Source of the DNA: Streptomyces sp. TN58 | Lineage (GTDB): Bacteria; Actinomycetota; Actinomycetes; Streptomycetales; Streptomycetaceae | DNA length: 64,000 bases | Direction of reading: 5' to 3' | NCBI RefSeq assembly: GCF_001941845.1 | Contig: NZ_CP018870.1 | Span: 5,432,001-5,496,000 of the forward strand | In this document: positions 1-9,298 of the stretch, one piece after another | Layout: every line of letters begins with the position of its first letter | Numbering within the stretch: the first letter of the stretch is position 1 | The notes under the pieces: generated by a model | Database searches by the model: none | Seen by the model: the letters and a program-made list of their open reading frames with translations, nothing else | What the model was told of the DNA's origin: nothing | Program-made: the position numbers and the translations under genes

Positions 1-1445
1 TACTGCCCCCGCCGAAGCCCCTGGGCATCGGCGACCGGCTCTTCCCCGAGCTCGGCAACCCCGGATACGACGTCCTCTCGTACGACCTGTCCTTCACGTA
101 CAAGGACAACAAGAGCCCCCTCGACGCGGTGACCGTGATCGACGCCCGGGCGACGGCGCCGCTGGAACGGGTCAACCTGGACTTCACACACGGCGAAGTG
201 GCGTCCGCCGAGGTCAACGGGGAGCCCGCACGGTTCGAGAGCGTGGGGGAGGACCTCGTGCTGACCCCCCGGCGGGCGGTGGCGGACGGCGGCCCGCTGC
301 GCATCACGGTCCGCCACACCAGCGACCCGCGCGGACGCGGGGACGGCGGCTGGGTGCCCACCGAGGACGGTCTGGCCATGGCCAACCAGGCGGACGCCGC
401 CCACCGCGTCTTCCCCTGCAACGACCACCCCGCAGACAAGGCCCTCTTCACCTTCCGCATCAGCGCCCCCGCCGGGCTCACGGCCGTCGCCAACGGCTAC
501 CAGGCGGCACCCGCCCTGCGCTCCGGCGCCTCGACGACATGGACGTACCGGACCAGGCACCCGATGGCCACCGAGCTGGCCCAGGTCTCCGTGGGCCGCT
601 CCGCCGTCGTGCACGGGACCGGACCGCACGGGCTGCCGCTGCGCGACGTGGTGCCCGCCGCCGACCGGCAGCGCCTCGACCCCTGGCTGAAGAAGACCGC
701 CGGCCACATCGCGTGGATGGAGGAGCGGGTCGGCCGCTACCCCTTCGAGAACTACGGGGTGCTGATCGCCCGGGCGACCACCGGTTTCGAGCTGGAGACG
801 CAGACCCTCTCGCTCTTCGAGAGCAGCCTGTTCTCCGGCGACGGCTACCCCGAGTGGTACGTCGAGTCGGTGATGGTCCACGAGCTCGCCCACCAGTGGT
901 TCGGCGACAGCGTCACTCCGCGCACCTGGTCCGACCTGTGGCTCAACGAGGGACACGCCACCTGGTACGAGGCCCTGTACGCGGACGGGCTCGGCAAGTA
1001 CTCCCTGGAGCGGCGCATGCGCGAGGCGTACCAGCGCTCCGACCAGTGGCGGGCGGCGGGCGGGCCCCCGGCGGCCCCGAAGGCCTCCGCGCCCGGCGAG
1101 AAGATCGGGCTGTTCCGGCCGGTCGTGTACGACGGCTCCGCACTGATCCTCTACGCCCTGCGGCAGGAGATCGGCGCGCCCGCCTTCGACCGGATCGAAC
1201 GGCGCTGGGTCGAGCAGTACCGGGACGGGATCGCGGGCACGGACGACTTCGTACGCCTCGCCTCGCAGGAGGCCGGCCGTGACCTCACCGCCTTCCTGGA
1301 GCCCTGGCTGTACGGGGCGAAGACCCCGCCGATGCCGGGGCACCCGGAGTGGAGCGCCCCGGCCGCGGCACCGGCCGCGGCACCGGGCAAGGCGGCGCCG
1401 GGCAAGACGGCGGGCAAGGCCGTGCCCGGCGGGAAAAGGGTGTGA
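1..1445 (+). CDS. M1 family metallopeptidase (5'-truncated by window edge)
   Basis: This is the C-terminal part of a gluzincin aminopeptidase; the reading frame is open from base 3, so the true start lies upstream. The fragment begins in the beta-rich N-terminal domain (GNPGYDV, typical of M1 enzymes). The zinc motif HELAHQWFGDS is at about residue 293 of the visible part, followed 18 residues after the second His by the third ligand in LNEGHATWYE (Glu about 316), so the catalytic site is intact. The C-terminus is an Ala/Gly/Lys/Pro-rich tail after the catalytic domain. It should cleave N-terminal residues from peptides. The M1 family call is secure. The export status cannot be judged without the N-terminus. 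Confidence 0.9.
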   Translation, partial: LPPPKPLGIGDRLFPELGNPGYDVLSYDLSFTYKDNKSPLDAVTVIDARATAPLERVNLDFTHGEVASAEVNGEPARFESVGEDLVLTPRRAVADGGPLRITVRHTSDPRGRGDGGWVPTEDGLAMANQADAAHRVFPCNDHPADKALFTFRISAPAGLTAVANGYQAAPALRSGASTTWTYRTRHPMATELAQVSVGRSAVVHGTGPHGLPLRDVVPAADRQRLDPWLKKTAGHIAWMEERVGRYPFENYGVLIARATTGFELETQTLSLFESSLFSGDGYPEWYVESVMVHELAHQWFGDSVTPRTWSDLWLNEGHATWYEALYADGLGKYSLERRMREAYQRSDQWRAAGGPPAAPKASAPGEKIGLFRPVVYDGSALILYALRQEIGAPAFDRIERRWVEQYRDGIAGTDDFVRLASQEAGRDLTAFLEPWLYGAKTPPMPGHPEWSAPAAAPAAAPGKAAPGKTAGKAVPGGKRV

Positions 1446-1578
1446 CCGCCGGGGAACGGGCATGTCACCATCGACAGGTCCGTTCGGGGAATCCCCGGGC
1501 GGTGTGACACGTTGGACGAGACAGCCACCGTGTCCCCGCCAGGCGTGACACCGCTATTCGAATCGACGTAAGGATCCA

Positions 1579-3084
1579 ATGACCTCCTCTTCTTCCCCTT
1601 CCCAGGATGCGCGGGACGCGACGGACGTGCGTGACTCGCAGAGCTTCACCGAGAGCCTTCGGGCCGATGCCCTGATGGAAGAGGACGTCGCCTGGAGCCA
1701 CGAGATCGACGGAGACCGGGACGGCGACCAGTTCGACCGCTCCGACCGCGCGGCACTGCGCCGCGTGGCCGGCCTCTCCACCGAGCTCGAAGACGTCACC
1801 GAGGTCGAGTACCGACAGCTCCGCCTGGAGCGAGTCGTCCTCGTCGGTGTCTGGACCTCCGGAACGGTGCAGGACGCGGACAACTCCCTCGCGGAGCTCG
1901 CCGCCCTCGCCGAGACGGCCGGCGCTCTCGTACTGGACGGCGTGATCCAGCGCCGCGACAAGCCGGACCCGGCCACCTTCATCGGCTCGGGCAAGGCCCG
2001 CGAGCTGCGTGACATCGTCATGGAGAGCGGTGCCGACACCGTCGTCTGCGACGGCGAGCTCAGCCCCGGCCAGCTCATCGCCCTCGAAGACGTCGTCAAG
2101 GTCAAGGTGGTCGACCGGACCGCCCTGATCCTCGACATCTTCGCCCAGCACGCCAAGTCCCGAGAGGGCAAGGCGCAGGTCGCTCTCGCGCAGATGCAGT
2201 ACATGCTGCCGCGGCTGCGGGGCTGGGGTCAGTCGCTGTCCCGGCAGATGGGTGGCGGCGGCGGTGGCGGCATGGCCACCCGAGGCCCCGGTGAGACCAA
2301 GATCGAGACCGACCGGCGCCGGATCCGCGAGAAGATGGCGAAGATGCGCCGGGAGATCGCGGAGATGAAGACCGGCCGCGACATCAAGCGGCAGGAGCGG
2401 CGTCGCAACAGGGTGCCGTCGGTCGCCATCGCCGGCTACACCAACGCGGGCAAGTCCTCGCTGCTCAACCGCCTCACGGGCGCGGGCGTGCTGGTGGAGA
2501 ACGCACTGTTCGCCACCCTCGACCCGACCGTGCGCCGGGCGGAGACGCCGAGCGGCCGGATCTACACCCTGGCCGACACCGTCGGGTTCGTCCGGCACCT
2601 GCCCCACCACCTCGTCGAGGCGTTCCGCTCCACGATGGAGGAGGTCGGCGACTCCGACCTGATCCTGCACATCGTGGACGGCTCGCACCCGGCGCCGGAG
2701 GAGCAGCTGGCGGCGGTGCGCGAGGTCATCCGCGAGGTCGGCGCGGTCGACGTGCCCGAGATCGTGGTGATCAACAAGGCGGACGCCGCGGACCCGCTCG
2801 TCCTGCAGCGGCTGCTGCGGATCGAGCGGCACTCCATCGCCGTCTCGGCGCGGACGGGCATGGGCATCGAGGAACTCCTCGCGCTCATCGACTCCGAGCT
2901 GCCGCGGCCCGAGGTCGAGGTGGAGGCCCTGGTGCCGTACACCCGCGGCTCGCTGGTCGCCAAGGCACACGCCGAGGGCGAGGTGATCTCCGAGGAGCAC
3001 ACCCCGGAGGGCACCCTGCTCAAGGCGCGCGTCCACCAGGAGCTGGCGGCGGACCTGGCGCCGTACGCGCTGGCGAAGCAGTAG
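1579..3084 (+). CDS. hflX: GTPase HflX
   Basis: A 501-aa ribosome-associated GTPase of the Obg-HflX superfamily. The N-terminal HflX domain carries the conserved GPGETKIE segment after a Gly-rich stretch (MGGGGGGGM). It is followed by a coiled basic linker and the G domain, with the P-loop GYTNAGKSS near residues 286-294, the switch II motif DTVGF and NKAD for guanine. Family members split stalled 70S ribosomes and act in stress recovery. The ATG at 1579 follows a weak GTAAGGA. The gene is followed by a 22-bp hairpin and is likely monocistronic. Actinobacterial HflX proteins often have acidic N-terminal extensions like the one here (residues 1-75). Confidence 0.96.
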   Translation: MTSSSSPSQDARDATDVRDSQSFTESLRADALMEEDVAWSHEIDGDRDGDQFDRSDRAALRRVAGLSTELEDVTEVEYRQLRLERVVLVGVWTSGTVQDADNSLAELAALAETAGALVLDGVIQRRDKPDPATFIGSGKARELRDIVMESGADTVVCDGELSPGQLIALEDVVKVKVVDRTALILDIFAQHAKSREGKAQVALAQMQYMLPRLRGWGQSLSRQMGGGGGGGMATRGPGETKIETDRRRIREKMAKMRREIAEMKTGRDIKRQERRRNRVPSVAIAGYTNAGKSSLLNRLTGAGVLVENALFATLDPTVRRAETPSGRIYTLADTVGFVRHLPHHLVEAFRSTMEEVGDSDLILHIVDGSHPAPEEQLAAVREVIREVGAVDVPEIVVINKADAADPLVLQRLLRIERHSIAVSARTGMGIEELLALIDSELPRPEVEVEALVPYTRGSLVAKAHAEGEVISEEHTPEGTLLKARVHQELAADLAPYALAKQ

Positions 3085-3123
3085 CCCGGATCGGGCTCCG
3101 GAGCGCCTGAGCTCCTGAGGGTC

Positions 3124-3170
3124 CGAACGGCTGAGGGCCCCCTGCGGTGCAGGGGGCCCTCAGCCGTTCG
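3124..3170. terminator. Perfect 22-bp hairpin, bidirectional terminator
   Basis: The arms 3124-3145 and 3149-3170 pair perfectly around a GGT loop. The hairpin lies between the convergent hflX and the lipoprotein gene. No U-tract follows, which is usual for Streptomyces. Confidence 0.9.
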
Positions 3171-3220
3171 TCATCGCTCCTGGCGGACCGTCGGCGGCCA
3201 GGGCCGCCGACGGCCGCCGT

Positions 3221-4390
3221 CTACTTGAACTTGTTGCTGACGGCGGTGAAGATGCCCTTCGCCTCCGGACCCAGCCGGGGCCCGGCCAGCCAGCCCGCCT
3301 TGACCGGCCCGATCGAGGTGTTCGACACCAGCGCCCGCTTGCCGTCGGCGCCCGTCGCGACCCAGCCGCCGCCGGAGGCGCCGCCGGTCATCGTGCAGCC
3401 GATGCGGTACATCACCGGCTCGTTCGCCCGCAGGGTCAGCCGCCCGGGCCGGTCCGTGCACTGGAAGGCCTTCTGGCCGTCGAACGGGGCCGCCGCCGGG
3501 TAACCCGTCGCCGTCAGGCTCGCGACCTTCGGGACCGCGGGCGCCGCGAACTCCACCGGGAGCGCCGAACCGACCGTCTCCTCCAGGGACTTGCCGCTGC
3601 CCTTCTCAGGCGTCACGTGCAGCACGGCGAAGTCGTACGGGGCACCCGCGCCGCCGGTCGGACCGCCGGTCGCGATCCACTGGTCGGAAGTCTGCGCCCA
3701 GTCGCTCCACCACACGCCGAACGGGGCCACCTGCGACCGGGGAGCGCCCTTGAGCTGCGCCGACGGCTTGCCCGCGTTGTTGTAGGAGGGGACGAAGGCG
3801 ATGTTGCGGTACCAGCCGCCGGACTTGCCCGCGTGCACGCAGTGCCCCGCGGTCCAGACCAGGTTGGACTTGCCGGGGCGTGCGGGGTCCTTGACCACGG
3901 TCGCCGAGCACACCATCGAGCCCTCGGGGCCGTCGAAGAAGACCTTGCCGGACTCCGGGACGCTCTGGTGGTAGGGCGCGCTGGCCGGCCTGGCCGCCAC
4001 CGGGGCCGGGGTCGGGTCGGTGACGCCCTGGTCCCTGCCCGCGTCCGGGTCGACGGACGGGCGCTGCGGCTGCTCGGCGTCACGCATGCGGTCCGGGTCC
4101 CAGAGGTCCTCGATGATCGGATTTATGTAGTCGCCGGCCTCCCGGAGCCAGTCCTCCTGCTTCCAGTTCTTCCACTCACCCCCCTTCCACTTCTCCAGGT
4201 CGATTCCGCGTTCCCTGAGCTTTTGCTTGAGCTGGTCCGGGATCTTGATCCCGTCCGTGTTCGGCAGGCTCGCCGCCACGGTCGGCTTGGCGTCGGCGCC
4301 GGCCTCCCCGTCGCCGGGGCCGCACGCGGCGGCGGTCAGCACGAGGGCGGCCGCGCAGAGCGTCGCGGTGACCGGTCGGTTCGGTCGCAT
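3221..4390 (-). CDS. Secreted trypsin-like serine peptidase, putative lipoprotein
   Basis: A 389-aa exported protein. The ATG at 4390 follows an AGGGGGA ribosome site and begins a basic n-region, a hydrophobic stretch and a lipobox-like ...LTAAAC with Cys at about residue 24, so lipid anchoring is likely. A charged Trp/Lys-rich linker (WKGGEWKNWKQEDW) precedes the catalytic domain. The chymotrypsin-fold triad can be seen as His in WTAGHC, Asp in YDFAVLHV and Ser in GASGGGW. The GASGGG Ser motif resembles glutamyl-endopeptidase/V8-like secreted proteases more than classical trypsin (GDSGGP). It diverges from the siderophore operon across a 185-bp intergenic region. The substrate is unknown. 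Confidence 0.82.
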   Translation of the reverse strand: MRPNRPVTATLCAAALVLTAAACGPGDGEAGADAKPTVAASLPNTDGIKIPDQLKQKLRERGIDLEKWKGGEWKNWKQEDWLREAGDYINPIIEDLWDPDRMRDAEQPQRPSVDPDAGRDQGVTDPTPAPVAARPASAPYHQSVPESGKVFFDGPEGSMVCSATVVKDPARPGKSNLVWTAGHCVHAGKSGGWYRNIAFVPSYNNAGKPSAQLKGAPRSQVAPFGVWWSDWAQTSDQWIATGGPTGGAGAPYDFAVLHVTPEKGSGKSLEETVGSALPVEFAAPAVPKVASLTATGYPAAAPFDGQKAFQCTDRPGRLTLRANEPVMYRIGCTMTGGASGGGWVATGADGKRALVSNTSIGPVKAGWLAGPRLGPEAKGIFTAVSNKFK

Positions 4391-4482
4391 GGTTCGTCCC
4401 CCTGGAGGTTCGAGGCGTGGAGTGGAGCCCCCCACTATGCCGCTGCCGCCTTGGACGACACAGCCCGGGTCCGCGGTTCCTT

Positions 4483-4501
4483 TTGCTCATTTCTTGAGCA
4501 A
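4483..4501. promoter_or_regulatory. 7-5-7 inverted repeat, candidate operator
   Basis: TTGCTCA, a 5-bp spacer and TGAGCAA form a perfect dyad. It lies 93 bp from the lipoprotein start and 75 bp from the aminotransferase start, in the divergent promoter region. It does not match the 19-bp DmdR/IdeR iron box. The regulator is unknown. Confidence 0.45.
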
Positions 4502-4575
4502 CCAAGGATCTTGGGTCCACCCGTGATCCCTCGCCGTCACCGTCGTTGGTACGTACGGGGGATGGGGGAGCGCCG

Positions 4576-6027
4576 ATGTTCGAAGCGCAATCCACAGGCG
4601 AAGCCAGTGCGGGAGGAGCGACACTCGTGGCATTCACCGAGCCGGCCGGGGCGGCGGCCGCGACACAGGTCCCACCGCAGGAAACGCCGCACGCGCGGCC
4701 CCCGGTGGCGCCGCCGACCGGCCGCGCGGCACGCCATGACGGCATCCTGCGCAGGCAGGCGCAGCGGGAGTCCGCGGCCCGGACGTACGCCCGCTCCCTG
4801 CCCATCGTCCCGGTACGGGCGCGCGGGCTGACCATCGAGGGCGCCGACGGCCGGCGTTACCTCGACTGCCTTTCCGGCGCCGGCACTCTCGCGCTCGGAC
4901 ACAACCATCCGGTGGTGCTGGAAGCCGTCCGCGGAGTACTCGACTCGGGAGCGCCCCTGCACGTCCTCGACCTCGCCACACCCGTCAAGGACGCCTTCAC
5001 CACGGAGCTGTTCGCCAACCTGCCGCCGGCCCTGGCCGCCGACGCGCGCATCCAGTTCTGCGGGCCCGCCGGCACGGACGCCGTGGAGGCCGCCCTCAAA
5101 CTGGTCCGCACCGCGACCGGCCGCCCCGGACTGCTCGCCTTCACCGGGGCCTACCACGGCATGACCGCCGGCGCCCTGGAAGCCTCGGGAGGCGCTGCCG
5201 AGGGCCGGGTGACCCGGCTTCCCTACCCGCAGGACTTCCGCTGCCCGTTCGGCGTCGGCGGCCCCGAGGGAGCCGAACTCGCCGCGCGCTGGACGGAGAA
5301 CCTGCTCGACGACCCCAAGGGGGGCGTCCCCCTCCCCGCCGGCCTGATCGTCGAACCGGTACAGGGCGAGGGCGGGGTCCACCCCGCACCGGACGGCTGG
5401 CTGCGCCGCATGCGGGAGATCACCGCGTCGAGGGGGATCCCCCTCATCGCCGACGAGGTCCAGACGGGGGTCGGCCGGACCGGAGCCTTCTGGGGCGTCG
5501 ACCACGCCGGAGTGGTGCCCGACGTGATGGTCCTGTCCAAGGCCATCGGCGGCAGCCTGCCGCTCGCGGTGATCGTGTACCGGTCGGGCCTGGACGTATG
5601 GGCGCCCGGCGCCCACGCCGGGACCTTCCGCGGCAACCAGCTCGCCATGGCCGCCGGCACGGCCACGCTCGCCTTCGTCCGCGAGAACCGGCTCGCGGAG
5701 CGCGCCGCCGTCCTCGGCGACCGGATGACGGCGGCCCTGCGCGGTCTGGCCGCCGGCCATCCCTGCATCGGAGACGTCCGGGGCCGCGGTCTCATGATCG
5801 GCCTCGAACTCGTCGACCCCGACACGCAGGCCGCCGCACCGGCCCTCGCGGCGGCGGTCCGCCAGGAGTGCCTGGAACGCGGCCTGATCGTCGAACTCGG
5901 CGGCCGCCACAGCGCCGTGGTCCGCCTGATGCCCCCGCTGACCCTGACCGACGAGCAGGCCGCGGCGGTCCTCGACCGCCTGGCCGACGCCATCCCGGCC
6001 GCCGCACGCCGGACCCGGACCCGTTGA
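4576..6027 (+). CDS. Diaminobutyrate-type class III aminotransferase, siderophore operon
   Basis: A 483-aa PLP-dependent fold-type I (class III) aminotransferase, resembling diaminobutyrate--2-oxoglutarate transaminases such as RhbA. The PLP-binding Lys is in VLSKAIGGSLP, the cofactor-phosphate contact is in GPAGTDAVEAA, and the Asp contacting the pyridine nitrogen is in IADEVQTG. The N-terminal ~60 residues are Ala/Pro-rich. I chose the ATG at 4576 because GGGGGAG lies 6 bases upstream; the upstream TTG has no such site. It is the first gene of an operon with two IucA/IucC synthetases and a GNAT, so it probably makes the diamine precursor. No decarboxylase is adjacent, which leaves the exact product open. 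Confidence 0.82.
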   Translation: MFEAQSTGEASAGGATLVAFTEPAGAAAATQVPPQETPHARPPVAPPTGRAARHDGILRRQAQRESAARTYARSLPIVPVRARGLTIEGADGRRYLDCLSGAGTLALGHNHPVVLEAVRGVLDSGAPLHVLDLATPVKDAFTTELFANLPPALAADARIQFCGPAGTDAVEAALKLVRTATGRPGLLAFTGAYHGMTAGALEASGGAAEGRVTRLPYPQDFRCPFGVGGPEGAELAARWTENLLDDPKGGVPLPAGLIVEPVQGEGGVHPAPDGWLRRMREITASRGIPLIADEVQTGVGRTGAFWGVDHAGVVPDVMVLSKAIGGSLPLAVIVYRSGLDVWAPGAHAGTFRGNQLAMAAGTATLAFVRENRLAERAAVLGDRMTAALRGLAAGHPCIGDVRGRGLMIGLELVDPDTQAAAPALAAAVRQECLERGLIVELGGRHSAVVRLMPPLTLTDEQAAAVLDRLADAIPAAARRTRTR

Positions 6028-6047
6028 CCCGCACCGGAGGACCCGTG

Positions 6048-8456
6048 ATGCCCGAGCCGCACCAGTCCACCCCGACCACTCCCGTCACCCCGGCCACCCC
6101 CATCACCCCGGCCCCTCCTGGCAACTCGACCACCCCGTTCACCCCTGGTACCTCGATCCAGACCAACCCCCTTCCCGAGAAGGCGACTTCTGCCACCCCC
6201 GCGCCCGCGGCCGACCCGGAGGGGCCGGCCCGACCGCAGCCACGGCCCGACCCGGTCCGTTCGGCGCCCCCGCGTCCCGAGCCCGCAGCCGCAGCCGCAG
6301 CCTCAGCCGCGGCCCCGGGCCGGCCGGCGCCGGTGCCGCCCGCCGACCCCGCAGGGGACGCCGCCCGGGCGCAGCCACCCACCGCGCCGGCCGCGGCCGA
6401 CGACGCACCTGCACCGTCCGCCGACGAGCCCCGCAGCCCAGACCCCCTCCGGGCCACCGACCCGGCGCCCGGTCCGTCCGAGGCGCGGACGCCCCCAGGT
6501 GAACCGGCCGCCGGGCCCGGCTCCGCCGCCGGCACCCCCACCGGCGGGATCACGGCGGAGCAGTCCCTGAGCCCGGAATCCACCCCCCGAGTGCCGTTCC
6601 CACAGCCCGCCGCCGCAGCCGACACCGGGGCCACCGCCACCGTGCCGCGGCAGAAAGCCGGCACTCCCAGAGCCCGCACCGGTTGGCCGGGCTTCATCCG
6701 ACCGGAGCCGACCGCCGGACCCGACCCCCTGGACCACCCGGACCCGGCTCTCGCCGCCGAGGCCGCGGCGGTGGAGAACATCCTCCGGTGCTGGGTCCGC
6801 GAATCCGGACTCCACCGCCCCGACGGCCCCGCCGCGAGCCCGCTGCGCATCCCCCTTCCCTCATCCGGCACCGCCGTGCTGGTCGGCGTCCGCCACTGGT
6901 CGCACACGGGCTGGCACCGCTTCGGTCCCGCCCGCCTCGAAGGCACCGCGCCCACCGCGCCGTGCCTGGACGCCGTGACCCTCGCCGCGCTCATCGCCCG
7001 TGAGGGCGCGGGCGGCGGACGCGGTGGATCCGACCTCGTCGGCCGGGTCGCCGACTCGGTGCGCCGGACCGCCGAGTTCATCGCCGACCGGCGCGTGCGC
7101 CCCACCGCCCCGGCCCCCGCCTGCGCGGACCGCTTCCTCACCGCCGAACAGTCACTCCTCCTGGGCCACCCCCTCCAGCCGGACCCGAAGAGCCGCGAAG
7201 GACTCTCCGAGACCGAAGCCCGTCACTACTCGCCCGAACTCCACGGTTCCTTCCCCCTGCACTGGTTCGCCGTCGCTCCCTCCGCACTGGCCACCGACTC
7301 CGCCTGGACCGAGCGCGGCCGTCCGGTGTCCGCGCCGCGACTCCTCGGCCGACTCGCCCCCGGACTTCCACTGCCCGACGGCACCACCCCCCTTCCCCTG
7401 CACCCCTGGCAGGCCCGCGAACTCCTCCAGCGCCCCTCCGTCGCCGCCCTCCGCGCCGCGGGACTCCTGCACGACCTGGGCCCGCACGGCGAGGCCTGGT
7501 ACCCGACCTCCTCCGTCCGAACCGTCCACCGGCCAGGCGCCCCCGCGATGCTGAAGCTCTCCCTGGGCGTACGCATCACCAACTCCCGCCGCGAGAACCT
7601 CCGCAAGGAACTCCACCGGGGCGTCGAAGTGCACCGGCTGCTCCGCACGGGCCTCGCCCAGCAGTGGCGCGCGGCCCACCCCGGCTTCGACATCGTCCGC
7701 GACCCGGCATGGGTGGCCGTGGACGCCCCCGACGGCACCCCCGTCCCCGGCCTCGACGCCCTGCTCCGCCACAACCCCTTCCGCTCGGGCGACGACGCCG
7801 TCTGCATCGCCGCGCTCACCTCTCCCCGCCCATGGCCCGGCCGGACCACCATGACCTCCCGGCTCACCGAGATCGTCACCGGTCTCGCCTCCGCCACCGG
7901 CCACACCAGCACAGCCGTCGCCGCCGAGTGGTTCCTGCGCTACCTCGACCACGTGGTCCTGCCGGTCCTCGCCTTCGACGCCCTCGCCGGTATCGCCCTC
8001 GAAGCGCACCAGCAGAACACGCTGGTCCTCCTCGACCCCGCCGGCTGGCCGACGGGCGGCCGCTACCGCGACAACCAGGGCTACTACTTCCGCGAATCCC
8101 GCCGCGCGGAGCTGGAACGACGGCTTCCCGGCATCGGCGGCCGCAGCGACACCTTCGTCTCCGACTCCGTCACCGACGAACGCTTCGCCTACTACCTCGG
8201 CATCAACAACGTGTTCGGCCTCATCGGAGCCTTCGGCTCCCAGCGCCTCGCCGACGAACGCGTCCTCCTCGCCGCATTCCGCCGCTTCCTCGCCAAGGCC
8301 GCGGGCCTCGGCCCGCTCCCCACGCGGCTGCTCGACTCGCCCACCCTGCGCTGCAAGGCGAACCTGCTCACCCGCCTGGGCGGTCTCGACGAGCTGGTCG
8401 GCCCCGTCGACACCCAGTCCGTCTACGTCACCATCACCAACCCCCTTCACGATTGA
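6048..8456 (+). CDS. IucA/IucC-family NIS siderophore synthetase with long Pro/Ala-rich N-terminus
   Basis: An 802-aa protein. Residues from about 225 to the end form an NRPS-independent siderophore synthetase. The ATP/substrate core includes LHPWQ, SSVRTVHRP, KLSLGVRITNSRRENL, a Glu-Ala-His motif (ALEAHQQNT), RDNQGYYF and the FhuF-like C-terminal region. The family adenylates a carboxylate (often citrate) and condenses it with an amine or hydroxylamine. The first ~210 residues are low-complexity Pro/Ala/Thr (TPTTPVTPATPITP), not part of the family domain. The ATG at 6048 (or GTG 6045) follows GGAGG 8-12 bases upstream, and the frame stays open, so the extension appears genuine. It lies 20 bp after the aminotransferase. 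Confidence 0.88.
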   Translation: MPEPHQSTPTTPVTPATPITPAPPGNSTTPFTPGTSIQTNPLPEKATSATPAPAADPEGPARPQPRPDPVRSAPPRPEPAAAAAASAAAPGRPAPVPPADPAGDAARAQPPTAPAAADDAPAPSADEPRSPDPLRATDPAPGPSEARTPPGEPAAGPGSAAGTPTGGITAEQSLSPESTPRVPFPQPAAAADTGATATVPRQKAGTPRARTGWPGFIRPEPTAGPDPLDHPDPALAAEAAAVENILRCWVRESGLHRPDGPAASPLRIPLPSSGTAVLVGVRHWSHTGWHRFGPARLEGTAPTAPCLDAVTLAALIAREGAGGGRGGSDLVGRVADSVRRTAEFIADRRVRPTAPAPACADRFLTAEQSLLLGHPLQPDPKSREGLSETEARHYSPELHGSFPLHWFAVAPSALATDSAWTERGRPVSAPRLLGRLAPGLPLPDGTTPLPLHPWQARELLQRPSVAALRAAGLLHDLGPHGEAWYPTSSVRTVHRPGAPAMLKLSLGVRITNSRRENLRKELHRGVEVHRLLRTGLAQQWRAAHPGFDIVRDPAWVAVDAPDGTPVPGLDALLRHNPFRSGDDAVCIAALTSPRPWPGRTTMTSRLTEIVTGLASATGHTSTAVAAEWFLRYLDHVVLPVLAFDALAGIALEAHQQNTLVLLDPAGWPTGGRYRDNQGYYFRESRRAELERRLPGIGGRSDTFVSDSVTDERFAYYLGINNVFGLIGAFGSQRLADERVLLAAFRRFLAKAAGLGPLPTRLLDSPTLRCKANLLTRLGGLDELVGPVDTQSVYVTITNPLHD

Positions 8457-8489
8457 CGCGTCGGAGCCCGACGCGGAGGAGAGCCCCCG

Positions 8490-9200
8490 ATGAGCCTCAC
8501 GGACACCGCCGCCGATCTCGCAGGACCCGGTCTCGACGCCCATGACGCGGTCGACGCCCTTCTCGCGGCCCGCCGGCACTCCGACGTACAGCGCCTCAAC
8601 GCAGACCTGCTGCCCCTGCTCGCCGAGGCGGACCTGCTCGACTCACCGGCCACCTGGGGCAGCGTCACCACCCGGGCCGGAGCCTTCCGCCTCGAACCCG
8701 TACGCCCGGGCCGGGACCTGGATCTCCTCACCGCGTGGATGAACGATCCCGAAGTGGACGCCTACTGGGAGCTCGCCGGCCCCGCCGCGGTCACCGCCGC
8801 GCACCTGCGGTCGCAGATCGACGGCGACGGCCGGAGCATCCCCTGCCTCGGCCTCCTCGACGGCACGCCGATGAGCTACTGGGAGATCTACCGGGCCGAC
8901 CTCGACCCGCTCTCCCGGCACTACCCGGCGCGCCCCCACGACACGGGTATCCACCTGCTCATCGGAGACGGCGCGAACCGGGGCCGCGGGCTGGGCACGG
9001 CCCTGCTCCGTGCCGTCGCCGACCTGGTACTCGGCAACCGCCCCCGCTGCACACGCGTCGTCGCGGAACCGGACATCCGCAACACCCCCTCCGTATCGGC
9101 CTTCCTCAGCTCGGGCTTCCGCTGCCAGGCGGAAATCGACCTTCCCGAGAAGCGCGCCGCCCTGATGGTCCGGGAGCGGGTGCTGCGCAATCTCCTCTGA
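8490..9200 (+). CDS. GNAT acyltransferase of the siderophore operon (IucB/RhbD-like)
   Basis: A 236-aa GCN5-related N-acyltransferase of the lysine/hydroxylysine acetylase class (Acetyltransf_8 type). The acetyl-CoA loop is near GDGANRGRGLGTALL. The C-terminal signature VVAEPDIRNTPSVSAFLSSGF followed by ExDLPEKRAALM is characteristic of IucB, RhbD and MbtK. These enzymes acylate the N(6) or N-hydroxy amine of a diamine/lysine before NIS condensation. The start at 8490 has GGAGAG upstream, and the gene sits 33 bp after the first synthetase. A ~60-residue N-terminal helical segment precedes the GNAT fold. Confidence 0.85.
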   Translation: MSLTDTAADLAGPGLDAHDAVDALLAARRHSDVQRLNADLLPLLAEADLLDSPATWGSVTTRAGAFRLEPVRPGRDLDLLTAWMNDPEVDAYWELAGPAAVTAAHLRSQIDGDGRSIPCLGLLDGTPMSYWEIYRADLDPLSRHYPARPHDTGIHLLIGDGANRGRGLGTALLRAVADLVLGNRPRCTRVVAEPDIRNTPSVSAFLSSGFRCQAEIDLPEKRAALMVRERVLRNLL

Positions 9201-9298
9201 TCGCCGCACCGCACGCCCCGACCGCCGTCGCCGCTCCGCACCTCTCCCTTCGAAAACTCTGCGTCGCGCAGCAAAGTTCCCGATCTTCGAGGAGTCTC

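Noticed and set aside
539..1282. Long open frames opposite or shifted to the real genes throughout
   Set aside because: High GC creates long spurious frames. Their Arg/Pro-rich translations and lack of ribosome sites or motifs mark them as shadows.
4391..4575. Iron box for the siderophore operon
   Set aside because: No sequence close to TTAGGTTAGGCTAACCTAA is present. The dyad found has a different sequence and geometry.
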